A DNA stretch of 64,000 nucleotides from Sphingobacterium lactis. Lineage in GTDB: Bacteria; Bacteroidota; Bacteroidia; Sphingobacteriales; Sphingobacteriaceae. The position numbers were made by a program, and so were the translations under genes. Of the stretch, positions 28,210 to 36,567 are shown one piece after another. The DNA lies in contig NZ_CP049246.1 of NCBI RefSeq assembly GCF_011046555.1, positions 2,852,001-2,916,000 of the forward strand, in the 5' to 3' direction. The notes beneath the pieces were generated by a model. The model had not been told where the DNA came from. It did not search any database and saw only the letters and a list, made by a program, of their open reading frames with translations. Numbering within the stretch: the first letter of the stretch is position 1; each line of letters starts with the position of its first letter.

Positions 28210-28653
28210 ATGGAAGTAATATTAAAACAAGATGTTAAACACCTTGGTGAGAAAGACGATATCGTAGTAGTAAAGCCAGGTTTTGGCCGTAACTACCTCA
28301 TCCCTCAAGGTTTTGCAGTAATGGCTACGCCTTCTGCAAAGAAAGTATTGGCTGAGAACATCAAACAAGCTCAGTTCAAACAAGAGAAAATCAAGAAAGA
28401 CGCTACGGAATTAGCTGGTAAATTAGAGTCGGTAAAATTATCTATCGGTGCTAAAGCTGGTGAGTCAGGCAAGATCTTTGGTAAAGTGAACAGCATCCAA
28501 ATCGCTGACGCTTTGAAAGCACAAGGATTTGACGTTGACCGTCGCCGTATCACATTCGAAACTGAACCTAAGCAATTAGGAGAATACATCGCAAACTTGA
28601 ACCTTCACAAAGAAGTTAAAGTTCAAGTTCCTTTCGAGGTAATCGCAGAATAA
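28210..28653 (+). CDS. rplI: 50S ribosomal protein L9
   Basis: A 147-aa two-domain protein of the 50S L1-stalk base. The N-terminal domain has VILKQDVKHLGEKDDIVVVK and the family signature GFGRNYLIPQGFAV. A long helix follows, then a C-terminal domain with GKIFGKVNSIQIADAL. Preceded by AAGGAGGATACGATA, an unusually good Shine-Dalgarno for this phylum. Last gene of the operon. Confidence 0.98.
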   Translation: MEVILKQDVKHLGEKDDIVVVKPGFGRNYLIPQGFAVMATPSAKKVLAENIKQAQFKQEKIKKDATELAGKLESVKLSIGAKAGESGKIFGKVNSIQIADALKAQGFDVDRRRITFETEPKQLGEYIANLNLHKEVKVQVPFEVIAE

Positions 28654-28688
28654 AAAAAATCGCCATCTTAAAAGATGGCGATTTTTTT
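28653..28688 (+). terminator. Intrinsic terminator of rpsF-rpsR-rplI
   Basis: A perfect stem of about 17 bp (ATCGCCATCTT/AAGATGGCGAT, extended by A/T runs) with seven T follows the rplI stop directly. Confidence 0.92.
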
Positions 28689-28691
28689 ATA

Positions 28692-28805
28692 AGATGTGAG
28701 ATTGGAGATATGAGATTTGAGATATTATGGCTGCTATATGGCGGCCATTCTTATTTTGGAGATGTGAGATTGGAGATATGAGATTTGTGATATTATGGCT
28801 GCTAT
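28692..28805. repeat. Direct repeat of about 46 bp, GAGAT-rich
   Basis: Two copies (about 28692-28737 and 28759-28805) of a sequence starting AGATGTGAGATTGGAGATAT and ending GGCTGCTAT differ at essentially one base (TTGAGAT versus TTGTGAT). A shorter inverted relative (CTCATATCTCACATCT) lies at about 28859-28874. No coding potential. Confidence 0.65.
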
Positions 28806-28888
28806 TATCAAAATTATATAGATCAGGATCTCGCTCTTCAGGTTAGTACCCATGCTTTCTCATATCTCACATCTAAGATCTCATATCT

Positions 28889-28950
28889 TACAGATAGAAA
28901 AACAAAGAGGCTTGAATTTTTATTCAAGCCTCTTTGTTTTTCTATCTGTA
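28889..28950. terminator. Perfect 29-bp-arm palindrome, bidirectional terminator
   Basis: The arms (beginning TACAGATAGAAAAACAAAGA) are perfect over 29 bp around a TTTT loop. The stop codon of the lipoprotein gene at 28942 lies inside the right arm, so the last codons of that gene form part of the structure. A/T runs inside the stem give T-rich 3' sides on both strands. Confidence 0.75.
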
Positions 28951-29169
28951 GTAGACTTCGTAGTGAGATCTTCCATTATTACCACGGCCTTTTTTATGTT
29001 TGTGTTTGTATTTTTTCTTTTGCTGGCCGGGTGCGTAATGTTTCGCGGATTTACCGCCGTATCTTTTCTTTGCTTGTCCAGGTGGCATCCCGTGCGGATG
29101 GCTCGTATAACATGCTGTTACGCTGAACGCCATAAATGCTATTAGTAATAGTCCAATAAATCTTTTCAT
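28942..29169 (-). CDS. Small basic lipoprotein, 75 aa
   Basis: I start at the ATG at 29169 (MKRFIGLLLIAFMAFSVTAC), not the upstream TTG. The lipobox Cys is about residue 20. The mature part is rich in Gly, Lys, His and Tyr (YTSHPHGMPPGQAKKRYGG, KKKYKHKHKKGRG). Such small His/Lys-rich lipoproteins are widespread in Bacteroidota, sometimes annotated as oxidase-related, but without proof. Function unknown. Confidence 0.75.
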   Translation of the reverse strand: MKRFIGLLLIAFMAFSVTACYTSHPHGMPPGQAKKRYGGKSAKHYAPGQQKKKYKHKHKKGRGNNGRSHYEVYYR

Positions 29170-29279
29170 ATACAATCTCCAATTATCTATTCATGTTTAA
29201 CCAAATACCAAGCCAATATCATTTATATTGGAAAACTTGATGTTATTTTATTGAATAGACTCCTGGAGAATGGATTAGT

Positions 29280-30578
29280 TTATTTAAAAATTTGATAAAA
29301 TGAATTAATTTTTGCGTCTATTAATAAAATATCACCTGTTATTTGCAGTTTGTTATCGCTATTGGCAACGCCTTTGACGTCCATGCTTTCGATAAGATCA
29401 TATTTTGGAAACCAGCCCAGCACAGCGCCCATATCCGGTTTTTTATGGTAGGTTAGCTGAATGGATGAAGTTGAAGGTTCAAATGTAGGGGTGCTCCGCT
29501 CCTCTTTGGCCGTCGCCATATGGATCATCTCCTGGCCTTGCCATTTATGAAACGTATAGAATAGCTTCTCCGGCAGGTAACCCATGAGATGTGGAGAGGC
29601 TTGGACCTGGAATTGGATATTGGGCACCAATGTTTCCTGAATCTCCTGCTGCTCGGTCATCTCAAAATTATCGTCGTAGGCATAGGTAATCACGGTGTCG
29701 CGTTGAGCTACCGAACCAGAACGAACCTGCAAGGCCGCATAGGAACCAACAAAATTCTCCACACTATCGATCGGTAAATCCAGTTTTTTGATCGCTTCCT
29801 CATGGTGCTTCAACAAAAGACCAAAATCCAGATTAGCATCCACCTGCAAAACCACTTCCGGATCTTTAAACGCGTTTTTATTGATTCTGGGGTTTCGGGG
29901 GTAGCGCAGGTAATCTGCCGCATATTCTCCTTTTAGAGAAATCTTCCCATTTCCGAAATCTATACCGGCCCAATTAGTTGAGCGATCGGTCAGGATAAGA
30001 TCTGCATCTGGGGAGTCCATTTTGAAAAATTCCTTTCCCAGAATCCAATCCTGTTGGTCCGCAGTAGCCAATGCCTGCATCTGAACGAGATTAAGCCCCT
30101 TACCGACCATGATAACGGCATTCTTCTCCCCCAACAGCAATTTGAGGTTTCGTGTGCTGTACAGATTATCCAGCCCGGCAGCAGAATCGAGACCAAGTTG
30201 AAGCTGTTCCTGGATAAACCGTACCGCCTTCGCACGGTTTGTAACGTCAAGGACCGCATAGAACCTTTTGGCCGTGTCCGGAAGCTGAAAGCCATAGAGC
30301 ACAGCAGGAATGTCCATCCCTGAATTCCACACCTTAGGTCTTTCCTTGCCTGTAGTATCCGTAGATGACCCGTAATACGCATCGTAATTGGCCATAGAAT
30401 TACGGAACATATCCCAAATCAATTCATCGACATGGAGTTTGGCGATAGCTATGCTTTCCTTCGGGATCCGAATGTCGGCAGCTTTCGACGCCCTGTAGCT
30501 CTTATAAGCAAAAAGACTTATAGCCACCAGGGCTATAAGTCCAACAATTAAAAATACTATTCTTTTGATCCAGTGCAT
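29280..30578 (-). CDS. Membrane-anchored hypothetical protein, third gene of the DUF4836 operon
   Basis: A 432-aa protein with one N-terminal membrane helix (IVFLIVGLIALVAISLFAY), the rest being extracytoplasmic. It has blocks such as IPAVLYGFQLPDTAKRFYAV and FVGSYAALQVRS that suggest a duplicated mixed alpha/beta domain, loosely like the DUF4836 protein encoded just before it. Its start is 3 bases after that gene's stop, so they are translationally linked. Function unknown. Confidence 0.65.
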   Translation of the reverse strand: MHWIKRIVFLIVGLIALVAISLFAYKSYRASKAADIRIPKESIAIAKLHVDELIWDMFRNSMANYDAYYGSSTDTTGKERPKVWNSGMDIPAVLYGFQLPDTAKRFYAVLDVTNRAKAVRFIQEQLQLGLDSAAGLDNLYSTRNLKLLLGEKNAVIMVGKGLNLVQMQALATADQQDWILGKEFFKMDSPDADLILTDRSTNWAGIDFGNGKISLKGEYAADYLRYPRNPRINKNAFKDPEVVLQVDANLDFGLLLKHHEEAIKKLDLPIDSVENFVGSYAALQVRSGSVAQRDTVITYAYDDNFEMTEQQEIQETLVPNIQFQVQASPHLMGYLPEKLFYTFHKWQGQEMIHMATAKEERSTPTFEPSTSSIQLTYHKKPDMGAVLGWFPKYDLIESMDVKGVANSDNKLQITGDILLIDAKINSFYQIFK

Positions 30579-30581
30579 GTA

Positions 30582-32633
30582 TTATTTCTTTAGTTCCTGG
30601 GCGACGTTATCCAATGACTTCAACATAAAATCAAGGGCATTCTTCCCTTCTTTCGGAAACTCGACTCCGCCTTCGAATTCAAATTTATTGCCTTTCATTC
30701 CCTTGCTGATCATATAGACATCACCATATTTGGCAAATGCTTTCAATTCTTCATCCACTGATTTATGGATCGGAATGTCCAATTCTTCAACCATACCTGG
30801 GATGCGCTTCGCATTCAAAAGGAACGCGAATTTATTCCTTTTCAGCATTGTCGTGTAATGGGATGCTGATTTTCCGCGGAAACGATTTGCTTTGATCTCT
30901 TCAAGTTTTTCCAGGTTATTGCTCAGGATAACCATCCCATCACCCATCAGTACATAAGGCGTAATTTCGGGCTCCTTCGTTTCCAGGATGTGGTAGATTC
31001 CATCATCCAACCTCGCCGCGGTTTGCGTTTCGGCAAACTTCAATAATTTTTCAAAAACTCGGGTATCGTCGGAAGAGAACGCCCAAAGGTAATCTGGAAT
31101 GGTTACTTTTTTTGTTTTGTTTACTTCCGTTGCATTGTAATCCTCATCATATTCATAATCGATGTATTCAACCTCCTTTTGCGTAACACCGTTCAATACA
31201 AGTAGATTATCTCCTTTGAAGACTTTTCCTATCGCTTGCTCATCGATGATAACATCAAATAAGGTGGCATACAGATCAATCATCTGGTTGACTTTGCTTT
31301 CTCCCTTACCATACATTCTGGAAATCAACCTTGGCGAGTGTTTGAGGTAGGCTTCAGTGCTAACATTCATGGATATAAAACCCAAGGCATTTTCATCGAC
31401 AAAATTGTAGAACCTCGGATTCAATTTTCTACCATAGATATCCTTATAGATTTTTGTGGTTTCTTTATCGGTCTGAATATGTCCGGAAAATTTCATGGTA
31501 TGACCATCGACCGCTACCACTCCTGACAGTGCTTCATATCCATAATCGAAAGATGGCGTAAAGCCCATGGTGACCCCAATAATTTCCGTAGGATATAAGT
31601 AGTGCATCATGCTATCTAATTTTACAGCTTCGATCCGCATGAGTTCATTATCCTTCATTCTTGCCAAAGCATTCGAACGAAACCCTTTTCCATTGGAAGT
31701 GATGATAGTCCCCAACTTCTGGCTTACTTCCTGCGCAACCACCACATTCTTGACGGAATCGTTGTAGTGTGATACCTGCGCATATTGCGCATAGTAGTCA
31801 TCCTGATACTCATCACGGGCCAGAACCGAATCTACAGAGGCAAATTCATCTTCCTCACCAATGGTGTCAGAGTTACTCGGGGGCGGAACACCTGCCGGCG
31901 GTATAATAACCACCCCTTCCTCCTCTTCAATTTCTGCCTGTGCGGCTGCTGCCGCTGCTGCTGCTTCTAGAGCAGCTTCTTCTTCGCTGGTCATGGCTGC
32001 CGCTGCTGCTGCCTCAGCTTCCGCAATAGCCTCCTCAGCGGTAGATGTTGAATCTATCATCCAATCATCATCCAGGGTAACCTCCGTTGCGGCATCGTCA
32101 GCATAGGAATACTCTGGATAGGCTTTCAAACCCAATTCTTCAGATACCTCGGGGCGCCCGAAGTAACTGTCTACGGCTATACCGCCTAACATATAGATGG
32201 TATGGTCGTCCCAACTGATTCGCAATGTCCGATCGCTGCTGAAAATGCTGTTCAAGCCGTTCACTACTTCGATTTTCTTCTCTTTCGGGAGCATCGCTTC
32301 GAATTGTGATTTGCTCTTCAAGGGAATCAATCCGCCTAGGAAAGTTACTTTCTCATTGACGTCCATATGGATATAGGACTTGCCATGCAGGTCAATGCCG
32401 AAATCCTCGATATTTTGAATTTGTTCGTTATTTTTTCCGATTTCCTTAAATAAACCCATTTTCTGGAAGATCCCGGAAACCTGATTGACATCCGCATGCT
32501 TTAAGAAGCCTTTGCCATTGAAGGCAACGACCATTTTGGAATTCGCAGGAACCTTGGAAAGTAAATCCTGTCCGAGTGCATTTCCGCTAAGACCGATCGC
32601 TAATAAAGCAATAGAAAGCTTTAATCTGTTCAT
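30582..32633 (-). CDS. DUF4836 family exported protein with Ala/Glu-rich insert
   Basis: A 683-aa protein with a signal peptide (LSIALLAIGLSGNALG). The start of the mature part, LLSKVPANSKMVVAFNGKGF, is typical of DUF4836 lipoprotein-like proteins. About residues 205-245 hold a low-complexity Ala/Glu segment (EAEAAAAAAMTSEEEAALEA and another run of eight Ala) followed by an acidic, Pro-rich linker. Middle gene of a three-gene operon. No known function; the insert may be a helical spacer. Confidence 0.75.
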   Translation of the reverse strand: MNRLKLSIALLAIGLSGNALGQDLLSKVPANSKMVVAFNGKGFLKHADVNQVSGIFQKMGLFKEIGKNNEQIQNIEDFGIDLHGKSYIHMDVNEKVTFLGGLIPLKSKSQFEAMLPKEKKIEVVNGLNSIFSSDRTLRISWDDHTIYMLGGIAVDSYFGRPEVSEELGLKAYPEYSYADDAATEVTLDDDWMIDSTSTAEEAIAEAEAAAAAAMTSEEEAALEAAAAAAAAQAEIEEEEGVVIIPPAGVPPPSNSDTIGEEDEFASVDSVLARDEYQDDYYAQYAQVSHYNDSVKNVVVAQEVSQKLGTIITSNGKGFRSNALARMKDNELMRIEAVKLDSMMHYLYPTEIIGVTMGFTPSFDYGYEALSGVVAVDGHTMKFSGHIQTDKETTKIYKDIYGRKLNPRFYNFVDENALGFISMNVSTEAYLKHSPRLISRMYGKGESKVNQMIDLYATLFDVIIDEQAIGKVFKGDNLLVLNGVTQKEVEYIDYEYDEDYNATEVNKTKKVTIPDYLWAFSSDDTRVFEKLLKFAETQTAARLDDGIYHILETKEPEITPYVLMGDGMVILSNNLEKLEEIKANRFRGKSASHYTTMLKRNKFAFLLNAKRIPGMVEELDIPIHKSVDEELKAFAKYGDVYMISKGMKGNKFEFEGGVEFPKEGKNALDFMLKSLDNVAQELKK

Positions 32634-32653
32634 ATATAATATATTAGTACGTG

Positions 32654-33334
32654 TTATTTCAATTGTATGGTATTTGCCAGATTTGTCGTTCCCCGCGCCA
32701 ATGATGGAATGGAAACCTTTACCATCACTGCCTGCTTATTAGGAGAAATCTTGCCTGAACCGTTGTTCTGTTTCTGAACATGGTCCTGAAATCTATAGAT
32801 ACTGGTATAATAAGCCTGATCGAAAGATTTTTGGTTTTCAGCACGCAGCTTATTAAATTCCTTGGTCGCATCTGGATTATGCTTATAGGTCCGAACAAAG
32901 CTTTTTGAACCTGCATTATAACTGTAATTGGAATAGGTGTTCAGGTTGGATTTGAAGTGTTTAGCTAACGTAGCAGTATAGGCATTTAAGGCTTGCACAT
33001 TTTGGAAATCGCACGAGATACTGGCAATGTAATTTTTAAAATCAAGGGTATGCTTTACATTGCTGATTCCCTTGGTATTTTGAAGTAACCGCACAACAGT
33101 CGCCATCTCCCGACGGATCTCTGCCTCACTTGGGATTTTAAAACCATCAATCTTATCCAACTTCATCAACGACGCGGCCTTAGTCCTACTCTTGCTCAAA
33201 TTCAGTGTACCTTGAATCGATCCGCTCCCATTGGTTTTCAGATTGATTTCCTCCACGATATCAAAACACGATGTCAATGAAAGACAGCACACAAGAATAA
33301 GGAGATAGTTAAATACGTATTTAAACATGATCAT
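32654..33334 (-). CDS. Lipoprotein, first gene of the DUF4836 operon
   Basis: A 226-aa lipoprotein; the signal LLILVCCLSLTSC has its lipobox Cys about residue 23 and is followed by FDIVEEINLKTNGSGSIQ. A second Met (33328) is an equally possible start. The body looks helical and beta-mixed, with LQNTKGISNVKHTLDF and SISCDFQNVQAL. It ends 20 bases before the DUF4836 start, so the three genes 33334 to 29280 form one operon of envelope proteins. Function unknown. Confidence 0.7.
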   Translation of the reverse strand: MIMFKYVFNYLLILVCCLSLTSCFDIVEEINLKTNGSGSIQGTLNLSKSRTKAASLMKLDKIDGFKIPSEAEIRREMATVVRLLQNTKGISNVKHTLDFKNYIASISCDFQNVQALNAYTATLAKHFKSNLNTYSNYSYNAGSKSFVRTYKHNPDATKEFNKLRAENQKSFDQAYYTSIYRFQDHVQKQNNGSGKISPNKQAVMVKVSIPSLARGTTNLANTIQLK

Positions 33335-33521
33335 ATTTTTATTTGAACCTGTTAATTTTCAGTTTTTGAAATTAATAATTAAATAGTTATTAATACTCAC
33401 TGAAAACAGTGATTTTTAAACTTAGTTAAATATTTGTAATGAAAAGTCTAAGTTAGCTGAACGAAATTGTAAAAACCACGCTCATTGCTTCTATTCGACT
33501 TTATGTATATATATTGTAAAT

Positions 33522-33553
33522 TAAAAAAGGCCATCAACAACCTGTTGACAGCC
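33522..33553 (-). terminator. Intrinsic terminator of the PanD-like operon
   Basis: On the minus strand GGC-TG-TCAACA pairs with TGTTGA-TG-GCC and is followed by TTTTTT, 23 bases past the stop of the PanD-like gene. Confidence 0.8.
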
Positions 33554-33575
33554 TAATTTCCTTATCGAAATTCGA

Positions 33576-33944
33576 TTAATAGTCGTACTTCTCAACCAAT
33601 TTAATCTGGTTGTTTCCTTCTGTAAATACCAAGGTAGGTTGGTAGCCTTCCGCTTCTTCAGGTGTCAGGTTGACAAATGAAAGGATATGTACGGTATCTC
33701 CCAATTTGGCATGTAAAGCAGCACCTCCATTCATGCAAACCTCACCTGAACCACGTTTTCCAGGTAGCACATACGTCATGATACGGCTACCATTAACCGC
33801 ATTATTGATGTAAACCTGCTCATATTTCACGATACCCGCTGCGTCCAATAGATCTGCGTCAATGGTAATCGATCCATTATAGGCTACGTTCGCCTCTGTT
33901 ACTTTAACTGTATGAATTTTCGCTTTTAAAATTGTTAATTCCAT
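33576..33944 (-). CDS. panD: Pyruvoyl-dependent aspartate 1-decarboxylase (PanD) or a paralogue
   Basis: PanD decarboxylates aspartate to beta-alanine for pantothenate. This 122-aa proenzyme has KAKIHTVKVTEANVAYNGSI with the self-cleavage site Gly-Ser, then Arg in GSRIMTYVLPG, the conserved Tyr in the same block, and GKRGSGEVCMNGGAA. The C-terminal tail (GYQPTLVFTEGNNQIKLVEK) is as expected for the Bacteroidota form. It is not with panB/panC but is the third gene after a permuted-papain-like gene and a cysteine-synthase-like gene, so the substrate could be an aspartate analogue instead. Symbol given for family, not proven substrate. Confidence 0.85.
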   Translation of the reverse strand: MELTILKAKIHTVKVTEANVAYNGSITIDADLLDAAGIVKYEQVYINNAVNGSRIMTYVLPGKRGSGEVCMNGGAALHAKLGDTVHILSFVNLTPEEAEGYQPTLVFTEGNNQIKLVEKYDY

Positions 33945-33950
33945 TCCTTA

Positions 33951-34997
33951 TTATATAGATTGTTTTATTTGTAAATTATTATTTTCTAAACTTTTAACTT
34001 CATGTAATTGATCCTTCTGTTTTAGTTCATGCTTACCTGCATGTACTTTATAGGTGAATTCAAAAGGTCCGCTAATGTCCAGCTTATGATGCTCATCGGA
34101 GAAGACCTTATAATCCACTTTGCCAGAATGGTGGTATTTCGTGATTACCCAATAGGGCGGCTCCTGTTGGAGTGAAAACCAGCAACCCTCCCCTAGGCCT
34201 CCGAGCCACTGCGCATCGGCAGGAACCTGTATAGGACGTACCGGTTCCTCAATAAAACCCAACAATTTATCATCAGAGAGTTCTTTTGCTGCGGAGCGGA
34301 AAAAATTCGGTTTCAATAAGCCAATCTGGAACCTTAAGGAATCCATTCGCCCCATTTCTTCCATCTTTATACCGCTATCATCATGCCAGACAATACGATT
34401 GGCATGGGTTGCATTCACGACGTTACTGGTAGGACTTGCCTTCAAGCATTCCGGAAAGAGGATTTTTCGAACCCGTTTATCCTCCTTCGGCATGGCATTC
34501 ACCAGGATCTGCGCCACATATCGTGAACAGCTGTTATTGCCTGGCGCCAATGCCCCATATAATATAGGCCCCTGATCCACCAGATCCTCAGCAAATTTCT
34601 CGGCCTTTTCAAAAGAAATCTCTTCTGCTACGGAACATAGCAATCGACCGCCTCCGTGCGTAGCCTGTTCGAGGTCTTTGAGTTCCTGCAGGATTTCTGC
34701 TAAATTCTCCAGATCACCGGTGACGGTAAACTGCGCTTTTGTATGCAATTGCAAGCGCGGATCAAATTTTGCGGATCGGGCGCGACCAAAACCCCGCGGA
34801 ACGATGTATCGCCCAAAATCATAATATTTCAGCGTACCCGTTTTCCTATGGACCAACACAATGGCAGCATGGCCAACCTTAAAGTTCAGGTTCTTGACGA
34901 TCCCGATCTTCCGTAAAATGGCCATCCATAATTCATCCCCTCTAGCTGTCTGATCTGGCCAAGCAATGGGGATGGCTAAATCAAGATAAGGGTTCAT
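33951..34997 (-). CDS. DUF6695-type protein with permuted papain-like His and Cys
   Basis: A 348-aa protein without signal peptide. A GHAAIVLVHRKTGTLKYYDF block carries a candidate catalytic His (about residue 43), and about 115 residues later NNSCSRYVAQILV carries a candidate Cys. His before Cys in such contexts is typical of circularly permuted NlpC/P60 (YiiX/LRAT-like) amidases or acyltransferases. It overlaps the upstream PLP-enzyme gene by 17 bases and ends 6 bases before the PanD-like gene: a tight operon. The DUF name and fold are recalled and inferred, not checked. Confidence 0.6.
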   Translation of the reverse strand: MNPYLDLAIPIAWPDQTARGDELWMAILRKIGIVKNLNFKVGHAAIVLVHRKTGTLKYYDFGRYIVPRGFGRARSAKFDPRLQLHTKAQFTVTGDLENLAEILQELKDLEQATHGGGRLLCSVAEEISFEKAEKFAEDLVDQGPILYGALAPGNNSCSRYVAQILVNAMPKEDKRVRKILFPECLKASPTSNVVNATHANRIVWHDDSGIKMEEMGRMDSLRFQIGLLKPNFFRSAAKELSDDKLLGFIEEPVRPIQVPADAQWLGGLGEGCWFSLQQEPPYWVITKYHHSGKVDYKVFSDEHHKLDISGPFEFTYKVHAGKHELKQKDQLHEVKSLENNNLQIKQSI

Positions 34998-35970
34998 AAT
35001 TTGCTGCTAATATTAATTGTTTTACTTCGGCTGAGTGGTATATCTTATGAAGATAGCGGTCGCCATGGTCAGGAAAGAACAGGACAACAACGTCATCTTC
35101 CGAAAATTTCATTTCATTACTGTGCGTTTCTAAGGCGGCAAGCACGGCAGCACTTGAAAAACCGACCAGTTCATCGGTCGATTCCCGATAGGCAATTGCT
35201 GCATGCAGGGAAACGAGCCGTTCTACCTGAAAAATCCGATCGACAGCGTTCCTATCGAAAGATCCTGGAATAAACGTACGACCAATGCCCTCGATATCAT
35301 CAAACTTAGGTAAATCCTCCGGGATCGGTTGTTGGTTTAGAAAGAATGTATAGACGGAATTGAGTGGCTCAACACCCCAAATCTTAATGGATCTGCGCTG
35401 TTCTTTCAGGAACCTGCCAATACCAGATATACTTCCACCGGTTCCAACACCAGCAATGACATGGGTAACAGCACCGTTGGTTTGTTCCCACAGTTCCGGG
35501 CCAGTGGTCCGGTAATGGGCCTTGATGTTGTTGGAGTTGTAATATTGGTTGGTAAAGTAAGTATTATCGTGGTTTGCGGCATAGGCTTGCGCCAAATATT
35601 GCGTGGAATTGAAAACATGCAGCCCATTGGAATTATCACAACGTTCTATTGAAGCACCATAGGATTCCAAAAGTGCGATTTTCTCATCTGAACAAGAGGC
35701 GGAAACAAATATCTTCGCTTTATAACCCAACTCCTGCGCAATGAGCGCAATACTGATTCCTGTGTTTCCACTACTCGCTTCCACAAAGGTACCACCCTCC
35801 TTAATTTTTTTATTGCGGATGGCATCCTCAACCATAAACCAAGCAGCACGATCTTTGGAAGATTTGCCGGGATTATGAAATTCCTCTTTGACAAGAATCG
35901 TTGTGTTATACTTGGCGGAAAGGTAGTCATCCTTCCGCAACGGTGTATTACCGATTGTACTATGAATCAA
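34981..35970 (-). CDS. Cysteine-synthase/CBS-like PLP enzyme
   Basis: A 329-aa fold-type II PLP enzyme. The N-terminus IHSTIGNTPLRK is the family start; the PLP Lys is in NPGKSSKDRAAW, the substrate loop is EASSGNTGISIALIAQELGY, and the phosphate-binding loop is VIAGVGTGGSISGIGRFLKE. These resemble O-acetylserine sulfhydrylase, cystathionine beta-synthase and cysteate-synthase types. Downstream genes encode a permuted-papain-like protein and a pyruvoyl decarboxylase, which suggests that it makes an amino acid later modified and decarboxylated, not housekeeping cysteine. Confidence 0.85.
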   Translation of the reverse strand: MIHSTIGNTPLRKDDYLSAKYNTTILVKEEFHNPGKSSKDRAAWFMVEDAIRNKKIKEGGTFVEASSGNTGISIALIAQELGYKAKIFVSASCSDEKIALLESYGASIERCDNSNGLHVFNSTQYLAQAYAANHDNTYFTNQYYNSNNIKAHYRTTGPELWEQTNGAVTHVIAGVGTGGSISGIGRFLKEQRRSIKIWGVEPLNSVYTFFLNQQPIPEDLPKFDDIEGIGRTFIPGSFDRNAVDRIFQVERLVSLHAAIAYRESTDELVGFSSAAVLAALETHSNEMKFSEDDVVVLFFPDHGDRYLHKIYHSAEVKQLILAANYEPLS

Positions 35971-36118
35971 TGTTTTCCTTTTTTTTATTGCTAGACATTT
36001 AATAAATAAACGCTTAAAACCGCCGATTATTTCCTAATTATACTAATTTCTTTCGTAATAAATAGTAATCGGCTTATAGGTTTATACAATAAATACTTGA
36101 AATCGTTTTATATTTTTT

Positions 36119-36126
36119 TAGTTTTG
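36119..36126 (+). promoter_or_regulatory. -7 box (TAGTTTTG) of the 36141 gene
   Basis: An exact TANNTTTG element 15 bases before the ATG at 36141. It overlaps the GTG at 36126, so that upstream codon cannot be the start of a transcript made here. Confidence 0.65.
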
Positions 36127-36140
36127 TGAAAAGCGAAATT

Positions 36141-36449
36141 ATGAAACCAAAAACTATTGTCGTTGCCATTCTCTTAGCATTCTTGGTAATTGTCCTGTTC
36201 AATAACAAAGAAGAGGCGAGTTTTTGGTTATTTGGTGAGATCAGGACTTCGAAGCTTTTGATCCTGGGAACTTTCTTTCTGCTAGGTGTGATTGTGGGTG
36301 CCGTACTTTTTCGCAGAAAAGCGAAACACCCCAAGGAGTATGGTGTGACCAATCCGAATTTGCCGGAAAGGACAGCAGACAGTGAATACCTTGGCCAGCA
36401 CGATAATGATTTATCGGATGACGACCGAGAATATATACGAAGAGATTAA
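36141..36449 (+). CDS. Small two-helix membrane protein (LapA/DUF1049-like)
   Basis: A 102-aa protein from the ATG at 36141. Two membrane segments are clear: TIVVAILLAFLVIVLFNN and LLILGTFFLLGVIVGAVLF, followed by a charged tail RRKAKHP and an acidic end (DNDLSDDDREYIRRD). The layout matches DUF1049/LapA-type envelope proteins. The start is chosen because a -7 box lies at 36119-36126. Function not known in this phylum. Confidence 0.75.
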   Translation: MKPKTIVVAILLAFLVIVLFNNKEEASFWLFGEIRTSKLLILGTFFLLGVIVGAVLFRRKAKHPKEYGVTNPNLPERTADSEYLGQHDNDLSDDDREYIRRD

Positions 36450-36516
36450 GGATACACCAGTAAAAAAAAATGGAGGCTCGGTCCTTTAGTAGATCACCGA
36501 TATATGCAATACAATA

Positions 36517-36546
36517 AATGGGGAAGAATCATTGATTCTTCCCCAT
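36517..36546. terminator. Palindromic terminator between convergent genes
   Basis: AATGGGGAAGAATC and GATTCTTCCCCATT form a perfect 14-bp stem with a 2-base loop, between the 36141 gene (plus) and the 36568 gene (minus). No long T-run, but it is well placed to end both. Confidence 0.6.
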
Positions 36547-36567
36547 TCTATTTAACCTATTTGCTCA

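Noticed and set aside
28680..28890. Possible CRISPR array in the GAGAT-rich repeats
   Set aside because: Only two full copies, the repeat unit is not of CRISPR type, the spacer-like part is not unique and no cas genes are near.
31861..32106. An alanine/serine-rich plus-strand frame
   Set aside because: It is the antisense of the Ala/Glu insert of the DUF4836 gene.
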